Counted from the stretch's first letter, positions 32,943 to 42,511 are shown. The stretch: DNA of 57,682 nucleotides from Flavobacterium psychrophilum (GCA_945905915.1 CAMDQL010000003.1:1-57682); one strand, 5' to 3'. Numbers and translations: made by a program. Notes: generated by a model from the letters alone, not told the origin.

Positions 32943-34271
32943 ATGGAAAACAAAAAAAAGGTAGCATTCTACACTTTAGGATGTAAACTGAACTTCTCAG
33001 AAACTTCTACGATTGCTCGCGATTTTCAAAATGAAGGTTTTGAACGGGTTGATTTTGAAGAAATTGCCGATATTTATGTAATCAACACTTGTTCGGTAAC
33101 TGATAATGCCGATAAACAATTCAAGCAAATTGTTAGAAAAGCAATGAAGCTAAATGAAAATGCATTTGTTGCAGCGGTAGGTTGTTATGCCCAATTAAAA
33201 CCAGAAGAATTAGCGGCTGTTGATGGCGTTGATTTAGTATTGGGTGCTACTGAAAAATTTAAAATCACCGATTATATTAATGATTTATCTAAAAACGATA
33301 GAGGTGAAGTTCATTCTTGTGAAATAGAAGAAGCCGATTTTTATGTAGGAAGTTATTCAATAGGCGATCGTACGAGAGCTTTCTTAAAAGTGCAAGATGG
33401 TTGCGATTATAAATGTACTTATTGTACGATTCCTTTAGCAAGAGGAATTTCTCGTAGTGATGCTTTAGAAAATGTATTGAAAAATGCCTCTGAAATATCG
33501 CAACAAGGCATCAAAGAAATCGTATTAACAGGTGTAAATATTGGCGATTATGGCAAAGGGGAATTTGGAAACAAAAAACACGAACACACTTTCCTAGATT
33601 TAGTAAAAGCTCTAGATGAAGTTGAAGGAATTGAGCGTTTACGAATTTCTTCCATCGAGCCTAATTTGCTAAAAAACGAAACTATTGATTTTGTATCAAA
33701 AAGCCGCACTTTTGTTCCGCATTTTCACATTCCATTACAATCGGGATCAGATGCTATTTTAAAGAAAATGAAACGTCGCTATTTACGCGAAGTTTATACT
33801 GATAGAGTTACAAGAATTCGCGAAGTAATGCCACACGCTTGTATTGGAGTAGATGTTATTGTTGGTTTTCCGGGTGAAACAGACGAACATTTTTTGGAAA
33901 CCTATCATTTTTTAAATGATTTGGATATTTCTTATTTGCATGTTTTTACGTATTCCGAACGCGATAATACAGAAGCAGTAGTTATGGATGGAGTAGTTCC
34001 TTCTAATGTGCGATCGAAAAGAAGTAAAATGCTCCGCGGACTTTCAGTTAAAAAACGACGAGCATTTTATGAAAGCCAAATTGGATCCAACAGAACGGTC
34101 TTGTTTGAAAGTGAAAACAAAGAAGGTTATATTCACGGTTTTACCGAGAATTATGTAAAGGTTAAAACGCCCTGGAATCCTGAACTAGTCAATACACTAC
34201 ACGATATTAAATTAACCAAAATTGATGAAGACGGAAGCGTAAGATTAGAATTCATAAACGTTGAAGTATAA
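32943..34271 (+). CDS. mtaB: tRNA t6A37 methylthiotransferase MtaB
   Basis: A 442-residue radical-SAM enzyme that adds a methylthio group to N6-threonylcarbamoyl-adenosine 37 of tRNA. The N-terminal domain has the three cysteines for the auxiliary 4Fe-4S cluster (FYTLGCKLNFSE, NTCSVT, VGCYAQL), the radical-SAM triad is CDYKCTYC, and a TRAM-like tail follows. The GCKLNFSE form distinguishes MtaB from MiaB and RimO. Full length. Monocistronic with a strong terminator shared with the convergent GNAT gene. Confidence 0.93.
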   Translation: MENKKKVAFYTLGCKLNFSETSTIARDFQNEGFERVDFEEIADIYVINTCSVTDNADKQFKQIVRKAMKLNENAFVAAVGCYAQLKPEELAAVDGVDLVLGATEKFKITDYINDLSKNDRGEVHSCEIEEADFYVGSYSIGDRTRAFLKVQDGCDYKCTYCTIPLARGISRSDALENVLKNASEISQQGIKEIVLTGVNIGDYGKGEFGNKKHEHTFLDLVKALDEVEGIERLRISSIEPNLLKNETIDFVSKSRTFVPHFHIPLQSGSDAILKKMKRRYLREVYTDRVTRIREVMPHACIGVDVIVGFPGETDEHFLETYHFLNDLDISYLHVFTYSERDNTEAVVMDGVVPSNVRSKRSKMLRGLSVKKRRAFYESQIGSNRTVLFESENKEGYIHGFTENYVKVKTPWNPELVNTLHDIKLTKIDEDGSVRLEFINVEV

Positions 34272-34305
34272 AAAAATCCCAAGTTTATTAAACTTGGGAT
34301 TTTTT
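34272..34305. terminator. Bidirectional terminator, mtaB / GNAT
   Basis: Long perfect stem AAAAATCCCAAGTTT / AAACTTGGGATTTTT with a 3-nt loop between two convergent stop codons. Confidence 0.92.
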
Positions 34306-34309
34306 CGAT

Positions 34310-34591
34310 TTAAATCATTAACCCTGGAGGCAGTAGCTCTCGATATCTTCTATTTTTCCTAAAAAAACTAATAAATTTTGCATTAGTAGGAACTACTTTT
34401 AACTTTCTTTCTTCGGCAATACCTAAGACATGAATGATAAAATCGTTGTGCACTACTTCGTCTACATTGGCATTCGCGCAAAATTTTGTCAAAAACAATT
34501 TTCGTTCTTGTATAGAATATTCAATTGCCACTAAACCAGTAGGGGTAATAATTTCAAATTGTCTTAAAAGTTCATTATCTTTGATTTCCAT
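34310..34591 (-). CDS. Small GNAT-type N-acetyltransferase (YidJ-like)
   Basis: A 93-residue single-domain protein of the short Gcn5-related family. It shows EIITPTGLVAIEYSIQERKLFLTKFCA, then VVHNDFIIHVLGIAEERKLKVVPTNAKFISFFRKN, where KVVPTNAKFISFFRKN is the typical final block. It lacks the full-length GNAT fold, as is normal for this group. Substrate unknown. Divergent promoter at 34611. Confidence 0.85.
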   Translation of the reverse strand: MEIKDNELLRQFEIITPTGLVAIEYSIQERKLFLTKFCANANVDEVVHNDFIIHVLGIAEERKLKVVPTNAKFISFFRKNRRYRELLPPGLMI

Positions 34592-34610
34592 GAAAAAAGC
34601 AATTAGAGTG

Positions 34611-34618
34611 CAAATTTA
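34611..34618 (-). promoter_or_regulatory. TAnnTTTG promoter for GNAT gene
   Basis: TAAATTTG on the minus strand, 19 bp before the ATG at 34591. Confidence 0.65.
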
Positions 34619-34642
34619 CGAATCTTTTTCCACATTGAAGCT

Positions 34643-35302
34643 ATGAATAAAATCCCTGTTTATTTCATGCCCGGTTTAGCGTCAGGTCCTTCAATTTTTG
34701 AAAATATCAAATTGCCTGAAGAACAATTTGAGATGTATTTTTTAGAATGGTTTTTACCCATTGAAAATGAGTCTATTGAAAGCTATGCATTACGAATGAC
34801 TCAAAAAATAACACATAATAATCCAGTATTAATAGGGGTTTCTTTTGGAGGAGTTTTGGTACAAGAAATGGCAAAAATCATTAAAACGGATAAAGTAATT
34901 ATTATTTCAAGCGTCAAAACAAATAAAGAATTTCCATCGCGTTTTAAAATTGCACGTAACACAAAAGCCTATAAGTTAATTCCTACGCAACTTTTGGCAG
35001 ATATAGAAAAATTAGTGAAATATGCATTTGGAGATAATATTGTTGCTAAGCGATTAAAATTATATGAAAAATATTTGTCCGTGCGCGATAAACATTATCT
35101 CGATTGGGCTATTGAAACCATTTTGTGTTGGAATCAAAAGGAAATTAATGAAGCGGTAATCCATATTCATGGCGATGCTGATGAGGTATTTCCAATTAAG
35201 CATATAAGAAAATGTATTGTAGTTAAAGGTGGAACCCATATTATGATTTTAAATAAATTCAAATGGATGAATGAAAATTTACCTAAATTGATTTTAAACT
35301 AA
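34643..35302 (+). CDS. Alpha/beta hydrolase
   Basis: A 219-residue alpha/beta hydrolase-fold protein without signal peptide. The nucleophile elbow is GVSFGG (Ser near residue 75), the acid likely lies in HGDADEVFP and the His in KGGTHIMI, so the triad looks complete. Substrate unknown. It is followed 7 bp later by a lytic transglycosylase gene, suggesting one transcript. Confidence 0.85.
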   Translation: MNKIPVYFMPGLASGPSIFENIKLPEEQFEMYFLEWFLPIENESIESYALRMTQKITHNNPVLIGVSFGGVLVQEMAKIIKTDKVIIISSVKTNKEFPSRFKIARNTKAYKLIPTQLLADIEKLVKYAFGDNIVAKRLKLYEKYLSVRDKHYLDWAIETILCWNQKEINEAVIHIHGDADEVFPIKHIRKCIVVKGGTHIMILNKFKWMNENLPKLILN

Positions 35303-35309
35303 AGTAACA

Positions 35310-36200
35310 ATGAAAAATATAAGAACAAAAAAGAGCGTTATAATTCTAGTGACAATTGTCTTAGCTGGTTTCTTGCTTTACGGTGTTGTTTTTGATCGAT
35401 CAAAATATGCGCCTATGGGGTACAGTTTGCAAATGGATTTTGCGGGTGAACAAGTGCCAACATTTATGGCAGATGTTCAAGAACGATTGGATAAAGAAAT
35501 GATTACCAATATGAATTATCATACTAATACGACATTGGTAATTAAAAGAGCTAATAAAGTTTTTCCTATTATTGAGCCTATTTTAGCAAAATATGGCGTT
35601 CCAGATGATTTTAAATACTTGGCTGTTATTGAAAGTAGTTTGGTTAATGCAGTTTCTCCAGCTGGCGCAAGAGGTGTTTGGCAATTCATGCCAGCAACAG
35701 CAAAAGAAAAAGGCATGGAAGTGAGCGATCAAGTTGATGAACGGTATCATTTAGAAAAATCAACAGAAGCAGCTTGCAGGTATTTACTTGCTGCTAAAGA
35801 AAAATTCGGCTCTTGGACTTTAACCGCGGCTTCTTATAATGGTGGTATAGGCGGAATCAAAAACAAAATGGAAGAACAACAAGTTGATAATTATTATGAT
35901 TTGTTGTTAACCGAAGAAACCTCACGTTATGTTTTTAGAATTTTAGCTTTGAAAGAAATTATGAAAAATGCAGATAAGTATGGTTTTTCTATTCCAAAAG
36001 AAGCGTTGTATTATCAAATTCCTACAAAAAAAATTGTAGTTGATTCTTCTATCACCAATTTAGCCACTTTTGCAAAAACGCAAGGAGTGAATTATAAGAT
36101 ATTAAAGTTGCATAATCCTTGGTTGCGCGATAAAATGTTAATTAATGATTCTGGAAAGAAATATGAAATTGAAATACCTACATCTGGATATTCAAAATAA
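35310..36200 (+). CDS. Membrane-bound lytic transglycosylase (MltD/SLT type)
   Basis: A 296-residue periplasmic peptidoglycan-cleaving enzyme. An N-terminal hydrophobic segment (VIILVTIVLAGFLLYGVVF) is a signal anchor. The SLT domain includes LAVIESSLVNAVSPAGARGVWQFM, in which the Glu of IESS is catalytic, then GSWTLTAASYNGG. The tail (FATFAKTQGVNYKILKLHNPWLRD) resembles a LysM-like domain remnant. Probably co-transcribed with the hydrolase. Confidence 0.93.
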   Translation: MKNIRTKKSVIILVTIVLAGFLLYGVVFDRSKYAPMGYSLQMDFAGEQVPTFMADVQERLDKEMITNMNYHTNTTLVIKRANKVFPIIEPILAKYGVPDDFKYLAVIESSLVNAVSPAGARGVWQFMPATAKEKGMEVSDQVDERYHLEKSTEAACRYLLAAKEKFGSWTLTAASYNGGIGGIKNKMEEQQVDNYYDLLLTEETSRYVFRILALKEIMKNADKYGFSIPKEALYYQIPTKKIVVDSSITNLATFAKTQGVNYKILKLHNPWLRDKMLINDSGKKYEIEIPTSGYSK

Positions 36201-36226
36201 AAAAAGCACCTGTACAGGTGCTTTTT
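36201..36226. terminator. Bidirectional terminator
   Basis: Perfect 12-bp stem AAAAAGCACCTG / CAGGTGCTTTTT with a 2-nt loop between convergent genes. Confidence 0.93.
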
Positions 36227-36247
36227 AGTTTAAGTAAAATGATTGAA

Positions 36248-36763
36248 TTACATTTTCTTCATTTGATCCTTCATCATTTTAATTTGATCTTTTAGCATGT
36301 TTTGTTTGTCCAGCTTTTTGGCTTCATTTATTAAATTAGTTGCTTCAATTTTTCTTCTGCGCGTCATAGCAATTCCGGCTAACTGAAGTTTTGCTAAAGC
36401 TAAATCTTGATCCATAGATAGTCCAAGAGCAATAGCCTTTTTAAAATAACGCTCCGCTTCGTTTAGATTGGTTTGCGAAACCATCAAGCCGTGCAAATAA
36501 TTATAATAACCTTGTTGTTTTTTTATCAGGGCAGCTTCTGGGTTTTTTATATGCGATAACCATTTTTGAGCTCCCGGAAAATCTTGTTTACGTAACTTTA
36601 AAAAAGCCAATAAGATAAACTCATTTTTAAAGTATAAGAAAATAAAAATGGTAGATAATAACAATAAGAAGATTCCATTTCCAATTTCGTTTTCGGTAAA
36701 TTGATAAATTCCAAATGCGATTATTAAAGCAGCTAAAACTAATTTGATATTTTTATGAAACAT
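36248..36763 (-). CDS. Membrane protein with TPR-like tail
   Basis: A 171-residue protein. Two hydrophobic helices at the N-terminus (LVLAALIIAFGIYQF and GIFLLLLSTIFIFLYF) are followed by a helical, TPR-like domain (GAQKWLSHIKN, EAERYFKKAIALG) and a Lys/Met-rich coiled tail. ATG 36763 (MFHKNIKLV) is preferred to an upstream TTG that lies inside the promoter. Function unknown. Confidence 0.75.
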   Translation of the reverse strand: MFHKNIKLVLAALIIAFGIYQFTENEIGNGIFLLLLSTIFIFLYFKNEFILLAFLKLRKQDFPGAQKWLSHIKNPEAALIKKQQGYYNYLHGLMVSQTNLNEAERYFKKAIALGLSMDQDLALAKLQLAGIAMTRRRKIEATNLINEAKKLDKQNMLKDQIKMMKDQMKKM

Positions 36764-36784
36764 AATATTATTTTTTGTTGGATA

Positions 36785-36792
36785 CAAAGGTA
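36785..36792 (-). promoter_or_regulatory. TAnnTTTG promoter for TPR-like membrane protein
   Basis: TACCTTTG on the minus strand, 21 bp before ATG 36763; it rules out the longer TTG start. Confidence 0.7.
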
Positions 36793-36848
36793 ATAAAATC
36801 TATTAAAAATATTTTTAAAAAAGTACTTGCGAATGAAAAAAGTCTTTG

Positions 36849-36856
36849 TATATTTG
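36849..36856 (+). promoter_or_regulatory. TAnnTTTG promoter for rpmH
   Basis: TATATTTG with a leader of about 70 nt to the ATG at 36931. Confidence 0.7.
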
Positions 36857-36930
36857 CACTCGGTTTTCAGGACAGGAAACCTATGAGTTTTAAAAAAGAT
36901 TTTTATTTATAGAATTTAAAAGATACTACA

Positions 36931-37092
36931 ATGAGTAAGAGAACATTTCAACCATCAAAAAGAAAAAGAAGAAATAAGCACGGTTTCATGGATAGAATGG
37001 CTTCTGCTAATGGAAGAAAAGTGCTTGCTCGTAGAAGAGCTAAAGGAAGACATAAATTAACTGTTTCTTGCGAACCAAGACACAAAAAATAA
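36931..37092 (+). CDS. rpmH: 50S ribosomal protein L34
   Basis: A 53-residue very basic protein starting [19 protein letters not shown] and continuing [20 protein letters not shown], the standard L34. The C-terminal extension ([12 protein letters not shown]) is usual for the phylum. Own promoter and terminator; rnpA is not next to it, so the classic rpmH-rnpA pairing is not kept here. Confidence 0.97.
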   Translation: MSKRTFQPSKRKRRNKHGFMDRMASANGRKVLARRRAKGRHKLTVSCEPRHKK

Positions 37093-37114
37093 TGTTTAGC
37101 TTAAACAATATATC

Positions 37115-37147
37115 AGCCGTTACTTTTATTAGTAGCGGCTTTTTTTT
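37115..37147 (+). terminator. Terminator of rpmH
   Basis: Stem AGCCGTTACT / AGTAGCGGCT (one T-G pair), 6-nt loop, then seven T. Confidence 0.9.
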
Positions 37148-37179
37148 AAAGTGTTTATAAAATTTGAATAAGTTTTTGA

Positions 37180-37262
37180 AGCTATTTCCTGCTGTTCGTT
37201 ATAATCTTTTTATTTTTATAAAGAATAAAAACAAAAAGGATTTCCACTGCCATCAGGGCTAA
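37180..37262 (-). repeat. Structured intergenic element, copy A
   Basis: On the minus strand: TAGCCCTGATGG, a central stem made of CTTTTTgTTTTTAT and ATAAAAA-TAAAAAG, then GATTATAACGAACAGCAGGAA. The outer CCTG/CAGG pair closes it. End sequences match copy B at 57535. It lies 52 bp before the carB ATG but on either strand shows no promoter of its own. Confidence 0.7.
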
Positions 37263-37313
37263 AAAAATAAAAATACAAAACAGACAACTAACTACATAAT
37301 CTAAAGAATTACA

Positions 37314-40169
37314 ATGCCTAAAGACACATCAATCAAATCGGTTTTAATTATTGGATCAGGGCCTATCGTTATTGGACAGGCGTGCGAATTTGACTATGCG
37401 GGTTCGCAATCAGCACGATCATTAAAAGAGGAAGGAATTGAAGTTATTCTTATCAATTCAAACCCAGCAACCATAATGACCGACCCATCCATGGCCGATC
37501 ATATTTACTTAAAGCCACTAACCACAAAATCAATCATTGAAATTTTAAAAGCACATCCGCAAATTGATGCGGTATTGCCTACAATGGGCGGTCAAACGGC
37601 TTTGAACTTGTGTTTGGAAGCTGACGAAAAAGGGATTTGGGAAGATTTCGGAATCAGATTAATAGGTGTTGATGTAAACGCCATCAATGTTACTGAAGAT
37701 AGAGAACAATTTAAACAATTACTTGCAAAAATCGGGATTCCAGCCGCACCAGCCAAAACCGCCAATTCATTCTTAAAAGGTAAAGAAATTGAGCAAGAAT
37801 TTGGTTTTCCATTAGTAATTCGACCTTCCTTTACATTGGGTGGAACAGGTGCTGCAATCGTATATAAAAAAGAAGATTTTGACGGTGCATTAACCTATGG
37901 ATTAGAAGCCTCTCCTATACATGAAGTCTTGATTGACAAGGCATTAATGGGATGGAAAGAATATGAATTAGAATTATTACGCGATAAAAATGATAATGTA
38001 GTTATTATTTGTACCATAGAAAATATGGATCCAATGGGAATTCACACAGGAGACTCAATCACAGTGGCTCCAGCAATGACTTTATCTGATACCACTTTTC
38101 AAAGAATGCGCGATATGGCCATTCTAATGATGCGCTCTATCGGTAATTTTGCAGGTGGTTGTAACGTTCAGTTTGCGGTTTCGCCAGATGATAAAGAAGA
38201 CATTGTAGCTATTGAAATCAACCCGAGAGTTTCTCGTTCTTCAGCGTTAGCTTCAAAAGCAACGGGTTACCCAATTGCCAAAATTGCATCGAAATTAGCT
38301 TTAGGATATAACTTAGATGAATTACAAAATCAAATTACAAAATCAACTTCAGCGTTGTTTGAACCTACGTTAGATTACGTAATTGTAAAAATACCACGTT
38401 GGAACTTCGATAAATTTGAAGGTGCCGATAGAACATTAGGACTTCAAATGAAATCGGTAGGAGAAGTAATGGGAATCGGTCGTTCGTTCCAAGAAGCACT
38501 TCATAAAGCCACACAATCGTTAGAAATTAAACGAAATGGGTTAGGAGCAGATGGGAAAGGCTATAAAAACTACGACCAAATTATCGAGAAATTAACCTTT
38601 GCGAGTTGGGATAGAGTATTTGTAATCTATGATGCCATTGCCATGGGAATTCCGCTTTCAAGAATTCACGAAATTACTAAAATTGATACGTGGTTCTTAA
38701 AACAATATGAAGAATTATTCCATTTAGAGCGCGAAATCTCAACCTATAAAGTCGATACTTTGCCAAGAGAATTGCTTTTAGAAGCGAAACAAAAAGGATA
38801 CGGTGACCGACAAATAGCACACATGGTGGGTTGTTTAGAAAGTCAGATTTATAAATTGCGTGAAGCACAAAACATCAAGCGGGTGTACAAATTAGTAGAT
38901 ACCTGTGCGGCCGAGTTCAAAGCCGTTACACCTTATTTTTACTCAACTTTTGAAGCTGAAATTGAAAAAGCCGACGGGACCAAATACGTGCACAACGAAA
39001 GTATTGTGACCGATAAGAAAAAAGTAGTGGTTTTAGGATCAGGACCCAACCGAATTGGACAAGGAATTGAGTTCGATTATTCTTGTGTGCATGGGGTTTT
39101 AGCAGCAAAAGAATGCGGCTATGAAACCATCATGATCAACTGTAATCCAGAAACGGTTTCAACCGATTTTGATACGGCAGATAAATTGTATTTTGAACCT
39201 GTTTTTTGGGAACATATTTACGACATCATTCAGCACGAAAAACCAGAAGGTGTTATTGTGCAATTGGGCGGACAAACCGCATTGAAATTAGCTGAAAAAT
39301 TAGCCAAATATGGCATAAAAATACTAGGAACTTCTTTTGATGCGTTGGATTTAGCCGAAGATAGAGGACGTTTTTCAGATTTATTAACGGAGTTGAAGAT
39401 TCCATTTCCTCAATTTGGAATTGCAGAAAGCGCAGAAGAGGCTTCTGTATTAGCAGACACTTTAGATTTTCCATTGTTAGTGCGTCCTTCATACGTGTTG
39501 GGTGGGCAAGGCATGAAGATTGTCATCAATAAACAAGAATTAGAAGAACACGTTATTGACTTATTAAAATCAATTCCTGGAAATAAATTATTGTTGGACC
39601 ATTATTTAGATGGCGCTATTGAGGCCGAAGCCGATGCCATTTGCGATGCCGATGGCAATGTGTACATTATAGGAATTATGGAACACATAGAACCTTGTGG
39701 AGTGCATTCGGGCGATAGTAACGCAACATTGCCACCTTTTAACTTGGGCGAGTTTGTCATGCAGCAAATTAAAGACCATACTAAGAAAATTGCGCGTGCG
39801 TTACAAACTGTGGGATTAATTAACATACAATTTGCCATTAAAGACGATACCGTTTATATTATTGAAGCCAATCCTAGAGCTTCGCGTACGGTACCGTTTA
39901 TTGCAAAAGCCTATGGCGAACCGTATGTAAACTATGCCACAAAAGTAATGTTAGGCCACAATAAAGTAACTGATTTTAAGTATAACCCACAGTTAAAAGG
40001 TTATGCGATTAAGCAACCAGTATTTTCATTCAGTAAGTTTCCTAATGTAAACAAAGCCTTAGGACCAGAAATGAAATCAACGGGAGAAAGCATCCTGTTC
40101 ATAGACGATTTAAAAGACGATCAATTCTATGACTTGTACTCACGACGAAAAATGTACTTAACGAAGTAA
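37314..40169 (+). CDS. carB: Carbamoyl-phosphate synthase large subunit, lacking C-terminal allosteric domain
   Basis: A 951-residue subunit making carbamoyl phosphate for arginine and pyrimidine synthesis. Two homologous ATP-grasp halves are clear, each opening with VLIIGSGPIVIGQACEFDYAG (residue 10) and VVVLGSGPNRIGQGIEFDYS (near 567). The protein stops just after ALGPEMKSTGESI, where Escherichia coli CarB (1073 residues) goes on into the MGS-like domain that binds UMP and ornithine; that domain is absent. carA is not adjacent. Confidence 0.96.
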   Translation: MPKDTSIKSVLIIGSGPIVIGQACEFDYAGSQSARSLKEEGIEVILINSNPATIMTDPSMADHIYLKPLTTKSIIEILKAHPQIDAVLPTMGGQTALNLCLEADEKGIWEDFGIRLIGVDVNAINVTEDREQFKQLLAKIGIPAAPAKTANSFLKGKEIEQEFGFPLVIRPSFTLGGTGAAIVYKKEDFDGALTYGLEASPIHEVLIDKALMGWKEYELELLRDKNDNVVIICTIENMDPMGIHTGDSITVAPAMTLSDTTFQRMRDMAILMMRSIGNFAGGCNVQFAVSPDDKEDIVAIEINPRVSRSSALASKATGYPIAKIASKLALGYNLDELQNQITKSTSALFEPTLDYVIVKIPRWNFDKFEGADRTLGLQMKSVGEVMGIGRSFQEALHKATQSLEIKRNGLGADGKGYKNYDQIIEKLTFASWDRVFVIYDAIAMGIPLSRIHEITKIDTWFLKQYEELFHLEREISTYKVDTLPRELLLEAKQKGYGDRQIAHMVGCLESQIYKLREAQNIKRVYKLVDTCAAEFKAVTPYFYSTFEAEIEKADGTKYVHNESIVTDKKKVVVLGSGPNRIGQGIEFDYSCVHGVLAAKECGYETIMINCNPETVSTDFDTADKLYFEPVFWEHIYDIIQHEKPEGVIVQLGGQTALKLAEKLAKYGIKILGTSFDALDLAEDRGRFSDLLTELKIPFPQFGIAESAEEASVLADTLDFPLLVRPSYVLGGQGMKIVINKQELEEHVIDLLKSIPGNKLLLDHYLDGAIEAEADAICDADGNVYIIGIMEHIEPCGVHSGDSNATLPPFNLGEFVMQQIKDHTKKIARALQTVGLINIQFAIKDDTVYIIEANPRASRTVPFIAKAYGEPYVNYATKVMLGHNKVTDFKYNPQLKGYAIKQPVFSFSKFPNVNKALGPEMKSTGESILFIDDLKDDQFYDLYSRRKMYLTK

Positions 40170-40173
40170 TACT

Positions 40174-40204
40174 AAAAATCCCAATTGAAAGATTGAGATT
40201 TTTA
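40174..40204 (+). terminator. Terminator of carB
   Basis: Stem AAAAATCCCAAT / ATTGAGATTTTT with one C-A mismatch and a following T-rich tract. Confidence 0.75.
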
Positions 40205-40237
40205 TTTCTATTTACTTTGATTGCTCGGATTGTAAAT

Positions 40238-40382
40238 TCAGGTTATAGTTCCGCCTTTAGCCGTTTTCATATCGATTTCTATATCGTTTTTTTTAATCGA
40301 AATTTTGAAGGTGCCTTTTTTTTATAGTATTGCCTCGCATGTTGTCATCGATCTATAATTACTTTCCTAAATTTTCGGCGTA
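40238..40382 (-). pseudogene. Decayed gene remnant
   Basis: Between carB and prfA the minus strand keeps pieces of protein-like sequence in shifting frames: AENLGK, VIID, then IDDNMRGNTIKK, and after an A8 run in a third frame GTFKISIKKNDIEIDMKT followed by AKGGTIT and a TGA at 40240-40238. At least two frameshifts break it. The fragments recall the C-terminus of a small secreted or immunity-like protein, but I cannot name the parent. Confidence 0.5.
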
Positions 40383-40437
40383 AGCCTAGCAGTCTAAAGT
40401 TTAATCACTTAAATTTTTAAACTTTCAACTAAAATTG

Positions 40438-40445
40438 TAACTTTG
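40438..40445 (+). promoter_or_regulatory. TAnnTTTG promoter for prfA
   Basis: TAACTTTG, 22 bp before the ATG at 40468. Confidence 0.72.
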
Positions 40446-40467
40446 CAATCCAAAATAAAAAACTACT

Positions 40468-41541
40468 ATGTTAGATAGATTACAATATGTTAAGCAACGT
40501 TTCGACGAAATTTCAGATTTGATTATTCAACCTGATGTGATTGCCGATCAAAAACGTTACGTGCAATTGAATAAAGAATACAAAGACCTAAAAGCCCTAG
40601 TAGATAAGAGAGATGAATACATCAATCTAGACGGAAATGTCAAAGAGGCTAATGAAATTATTGCTGATGGGTCGGATGCAGAAATGGTTGAAATGGCCAA
40701 AATGCAGTTAGAAGAAGCAAAAGACCGTTTACCTCAATTAGAAGAAGAAATTAAGTTCATGCTGATTCCAAAAGATCCTGAAGATGCTAAAAACGTAATG
40801 GTGGAAATTCGTGCAGGTACTGGTGGTGATGAAGCGTCTATTTTTGCAGGTGATTTATATCGAATGTATACAAAATATTGCGATGCTAAAGGTTGGAGAA
40901 CTTCGGTTGTAGATATGAATGAAGGAACTTCTGGCGGGTTTAAAGAAGTTATTTTTGAAGTATCTGGTGAAGATGTGTATGGAACATTGAAATATGAAGC
41001 AGGCGTTCATCGCGTTCAACGCGTACCACAAACTGAAACGCAAGGTCGTGTGCACACTTCAGCAGCAACTGTAATGGTTTTGCCTGAAGCAGAGGAGTTT
41101 GATGTTCAAATTGATATGAATGATGTTCGTGTTGATTTTTTCTGTTCGTCAGGTCCAGGAGGGCAATCGGTAAATACTACAAAATCTGCGGTTCGTTTAA
41201 CTCATATTCCTACCGGATTGGTAGCACAATGTCAGGATCAAAAATCGCAACATAAAAACAAAGATAAGGCGTTAGATGTTTTACGTTCTCGTTTATACGA
41301 ACAAGAATTGGCTAAAAAAGAAGCTGAAGATGCAACCAAGCGTACTTCTCAAGTGAGTAGTGGCGACCGATCTGCAAAAATTAGAACATACAATTACGCA
41401 CAAGGAAGAATCACCGATCATCGAATTGGGTTAAGTATTTTTGACTTAGATGGATTTATGAATGGTAATTTGCATAAAATGATTGACGAATTACAATTAG
41501 TAGCCAATACTGAAAAATTAAAAGAAAACGAAGTTTTTTAA
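40468..41541 (+). CDS. prfA: Peptide chain release factor 1
   Basis: A 357-residue class I release factor recognising UAA/UAG. The catalytic GGQ is in [10 protein letters not shown] (near residue 230), with [19 protein letters not shown] after it. The codon-reading region [14 protein letters not shown] near 190 and the length (about 357, without the RF2 programmed frameshift) indicate RF1. Promoter at 40438. Confidence 0.95.
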   Translation: MLDRLQYVKQRFDEISDLIIQPDVIADQKRYVQLNKEYKDLKALVDKRDEYINLDGNVKEANEIIADGSDAEMVEMAKMQLEEAKDRLPQLEEEIKFMLIPKDPEDAKNVMVEIRAGTGGDEASIFAGDLYRMYTKYCDAKGWRTSVVDMNEGTSGGFKEVIFEVSGEDVYGTLKYEAGVHRVQRVPQTETQGRVHTSAATVMVLPEAEEFDVQIDMNDVRVDFFCSSGPGGQSVNTTKSAVRLTHIPTGLVAQCQDQKSQHKNKDKALDVLRSRLYEQELAKKEAEDATKRTSQVSSGDRSAKIRTYNYAQGRITDHRIGLSIFDLDGFMNGNLHKMIDELQLVANTEKLKENEVF

Positions 41542-41645
41542 TTTAAATGTCTTATTTTTGAGTGAATCACAGCTGTAATAATTGCATTTAAAAAAAATAA
41601 AATAGATCAAACACAACATTTGGTTTCTTATAAATCGATTTACGA

Positions 41646-42479
41646 ATGACGAACGAATTACTTATTAAGCAAATCACTAATAAAAAATCATTTCTTTGCA
41701 TTGGCTTGGATGTCGATGTAACTAAAATCCCAAAGCATTTATTAGATACAGAAGATCCTATTTTTGAATTCAACAAAGCAATTATTGATGCTACACATGA
41801 TTTATGTGTTTCTTATAAACCAAATACCGCTTTTTATGAGGCTTATGGTATAAAAGGTTGGAAATCATTACAAAAAACCATTCATTACCTGAACGAAAAC
41901 CATCCAGAAATTTTCACAATTGCCGATGCAAAACGCGGTGATATTGGCAATACTTCTTCAATGTATGCCAAAGCTTTTTTTGAAGATTTGAATTTCGATT
42001 CGGTAACAGTAGCGCCTTACATGGGAAAAGATTCGGTTGAGCCATTTTTAGCGTTTGAAAACAAACACACTATTATGTTGGCTTTAACTTCTAATGAAGG
42101 TGCTTTTGATTTTCAAACACAAAACGTAGCAGGTAAGGAATTTTATAAAGTGGTTTTGGAAACTTCAAAATCATGGAAAAACGCAGAAAATTTAATGTAT
42201 GTAGTGGGCGCAACTAAAGCTGAATATTTCACCGAAATTAGAAAAATAGTTCCCGATAGTTTTTTATTGGTTCCAGGTGTAGGAGCTCAAGGCGGTAGCT
42301 TAGCCGAAGTTTGTAAATATGGAATGAACGAAAACGTGGGTTTATTAATCAATTCTTCGCGAGGTATTATTTATGCTTCAAACGGAACTGATTTTGCAGA
42401 AAAGGCTAGGGAAGAAGCCTTGAAATTGCAACAAGAGATGGAAGAAATTTTGGTTTCAAGTTCCAAGTTTCAAGTTTAA
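41646..42479 (+). CDS. pyrF: Orotidine 5'-phosphate decarboxylase (type 2)
   Basis: A 277-residue enzyme for the last step of UMP synthesis. The catalytic tetrad [11 protein letters not shown] contains Asp94, Lys96 and Asp99; [13 protein letters not shown] and [10 protein letters not shown] complete the site. The size fits the larger type 2 family. The last residues (VSSSKFQV) are encoded by the intergenic period-7 repeat, so the C-terminal tail is probably a chance extension. The next gene starts 26 bp later inside the same palindrome. Confidence 0.96.
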   Translation: MTNELLIKQITNKKSFLCIGLDVDVTKIPKHLLDTEDPIFEFNKAIIDATHDLCVSYKPNTAFYEAYGIKGWKSLQKTIHYLNENHPEIFTIADAKRGDIGNTSSMYAKAFFEDLNFDSVTVAPYMGKDSVEPFLAFENKHTIMLALTSNEGAFDFQTQNVAGKEFYKVVLETSKSWKNAENLMYVVGATKAEYFTEIRKIVPDSFLLVPGVGAQGGSLAEVCKYGMNENVGLLINSSRGIIYASNGTDFAEKAREEALKLQQEMEEILVSSSKFQV

Positions 42480-42511
42480 TTTGGTAACTAAAATAACTTG
42501 AAACTTGAAAC
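42453..42511. repeat. CAAGTTT palindromic array across the pyrF end
   Basis: CAAGTTTCAAGTT (42464-42476) is the exact reverse complement of AACTTGAAACTTG (42495-42507). The left arm holds the last pyrF codons and the right arm the TTG start of the next gene. Confidence 0.9.
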
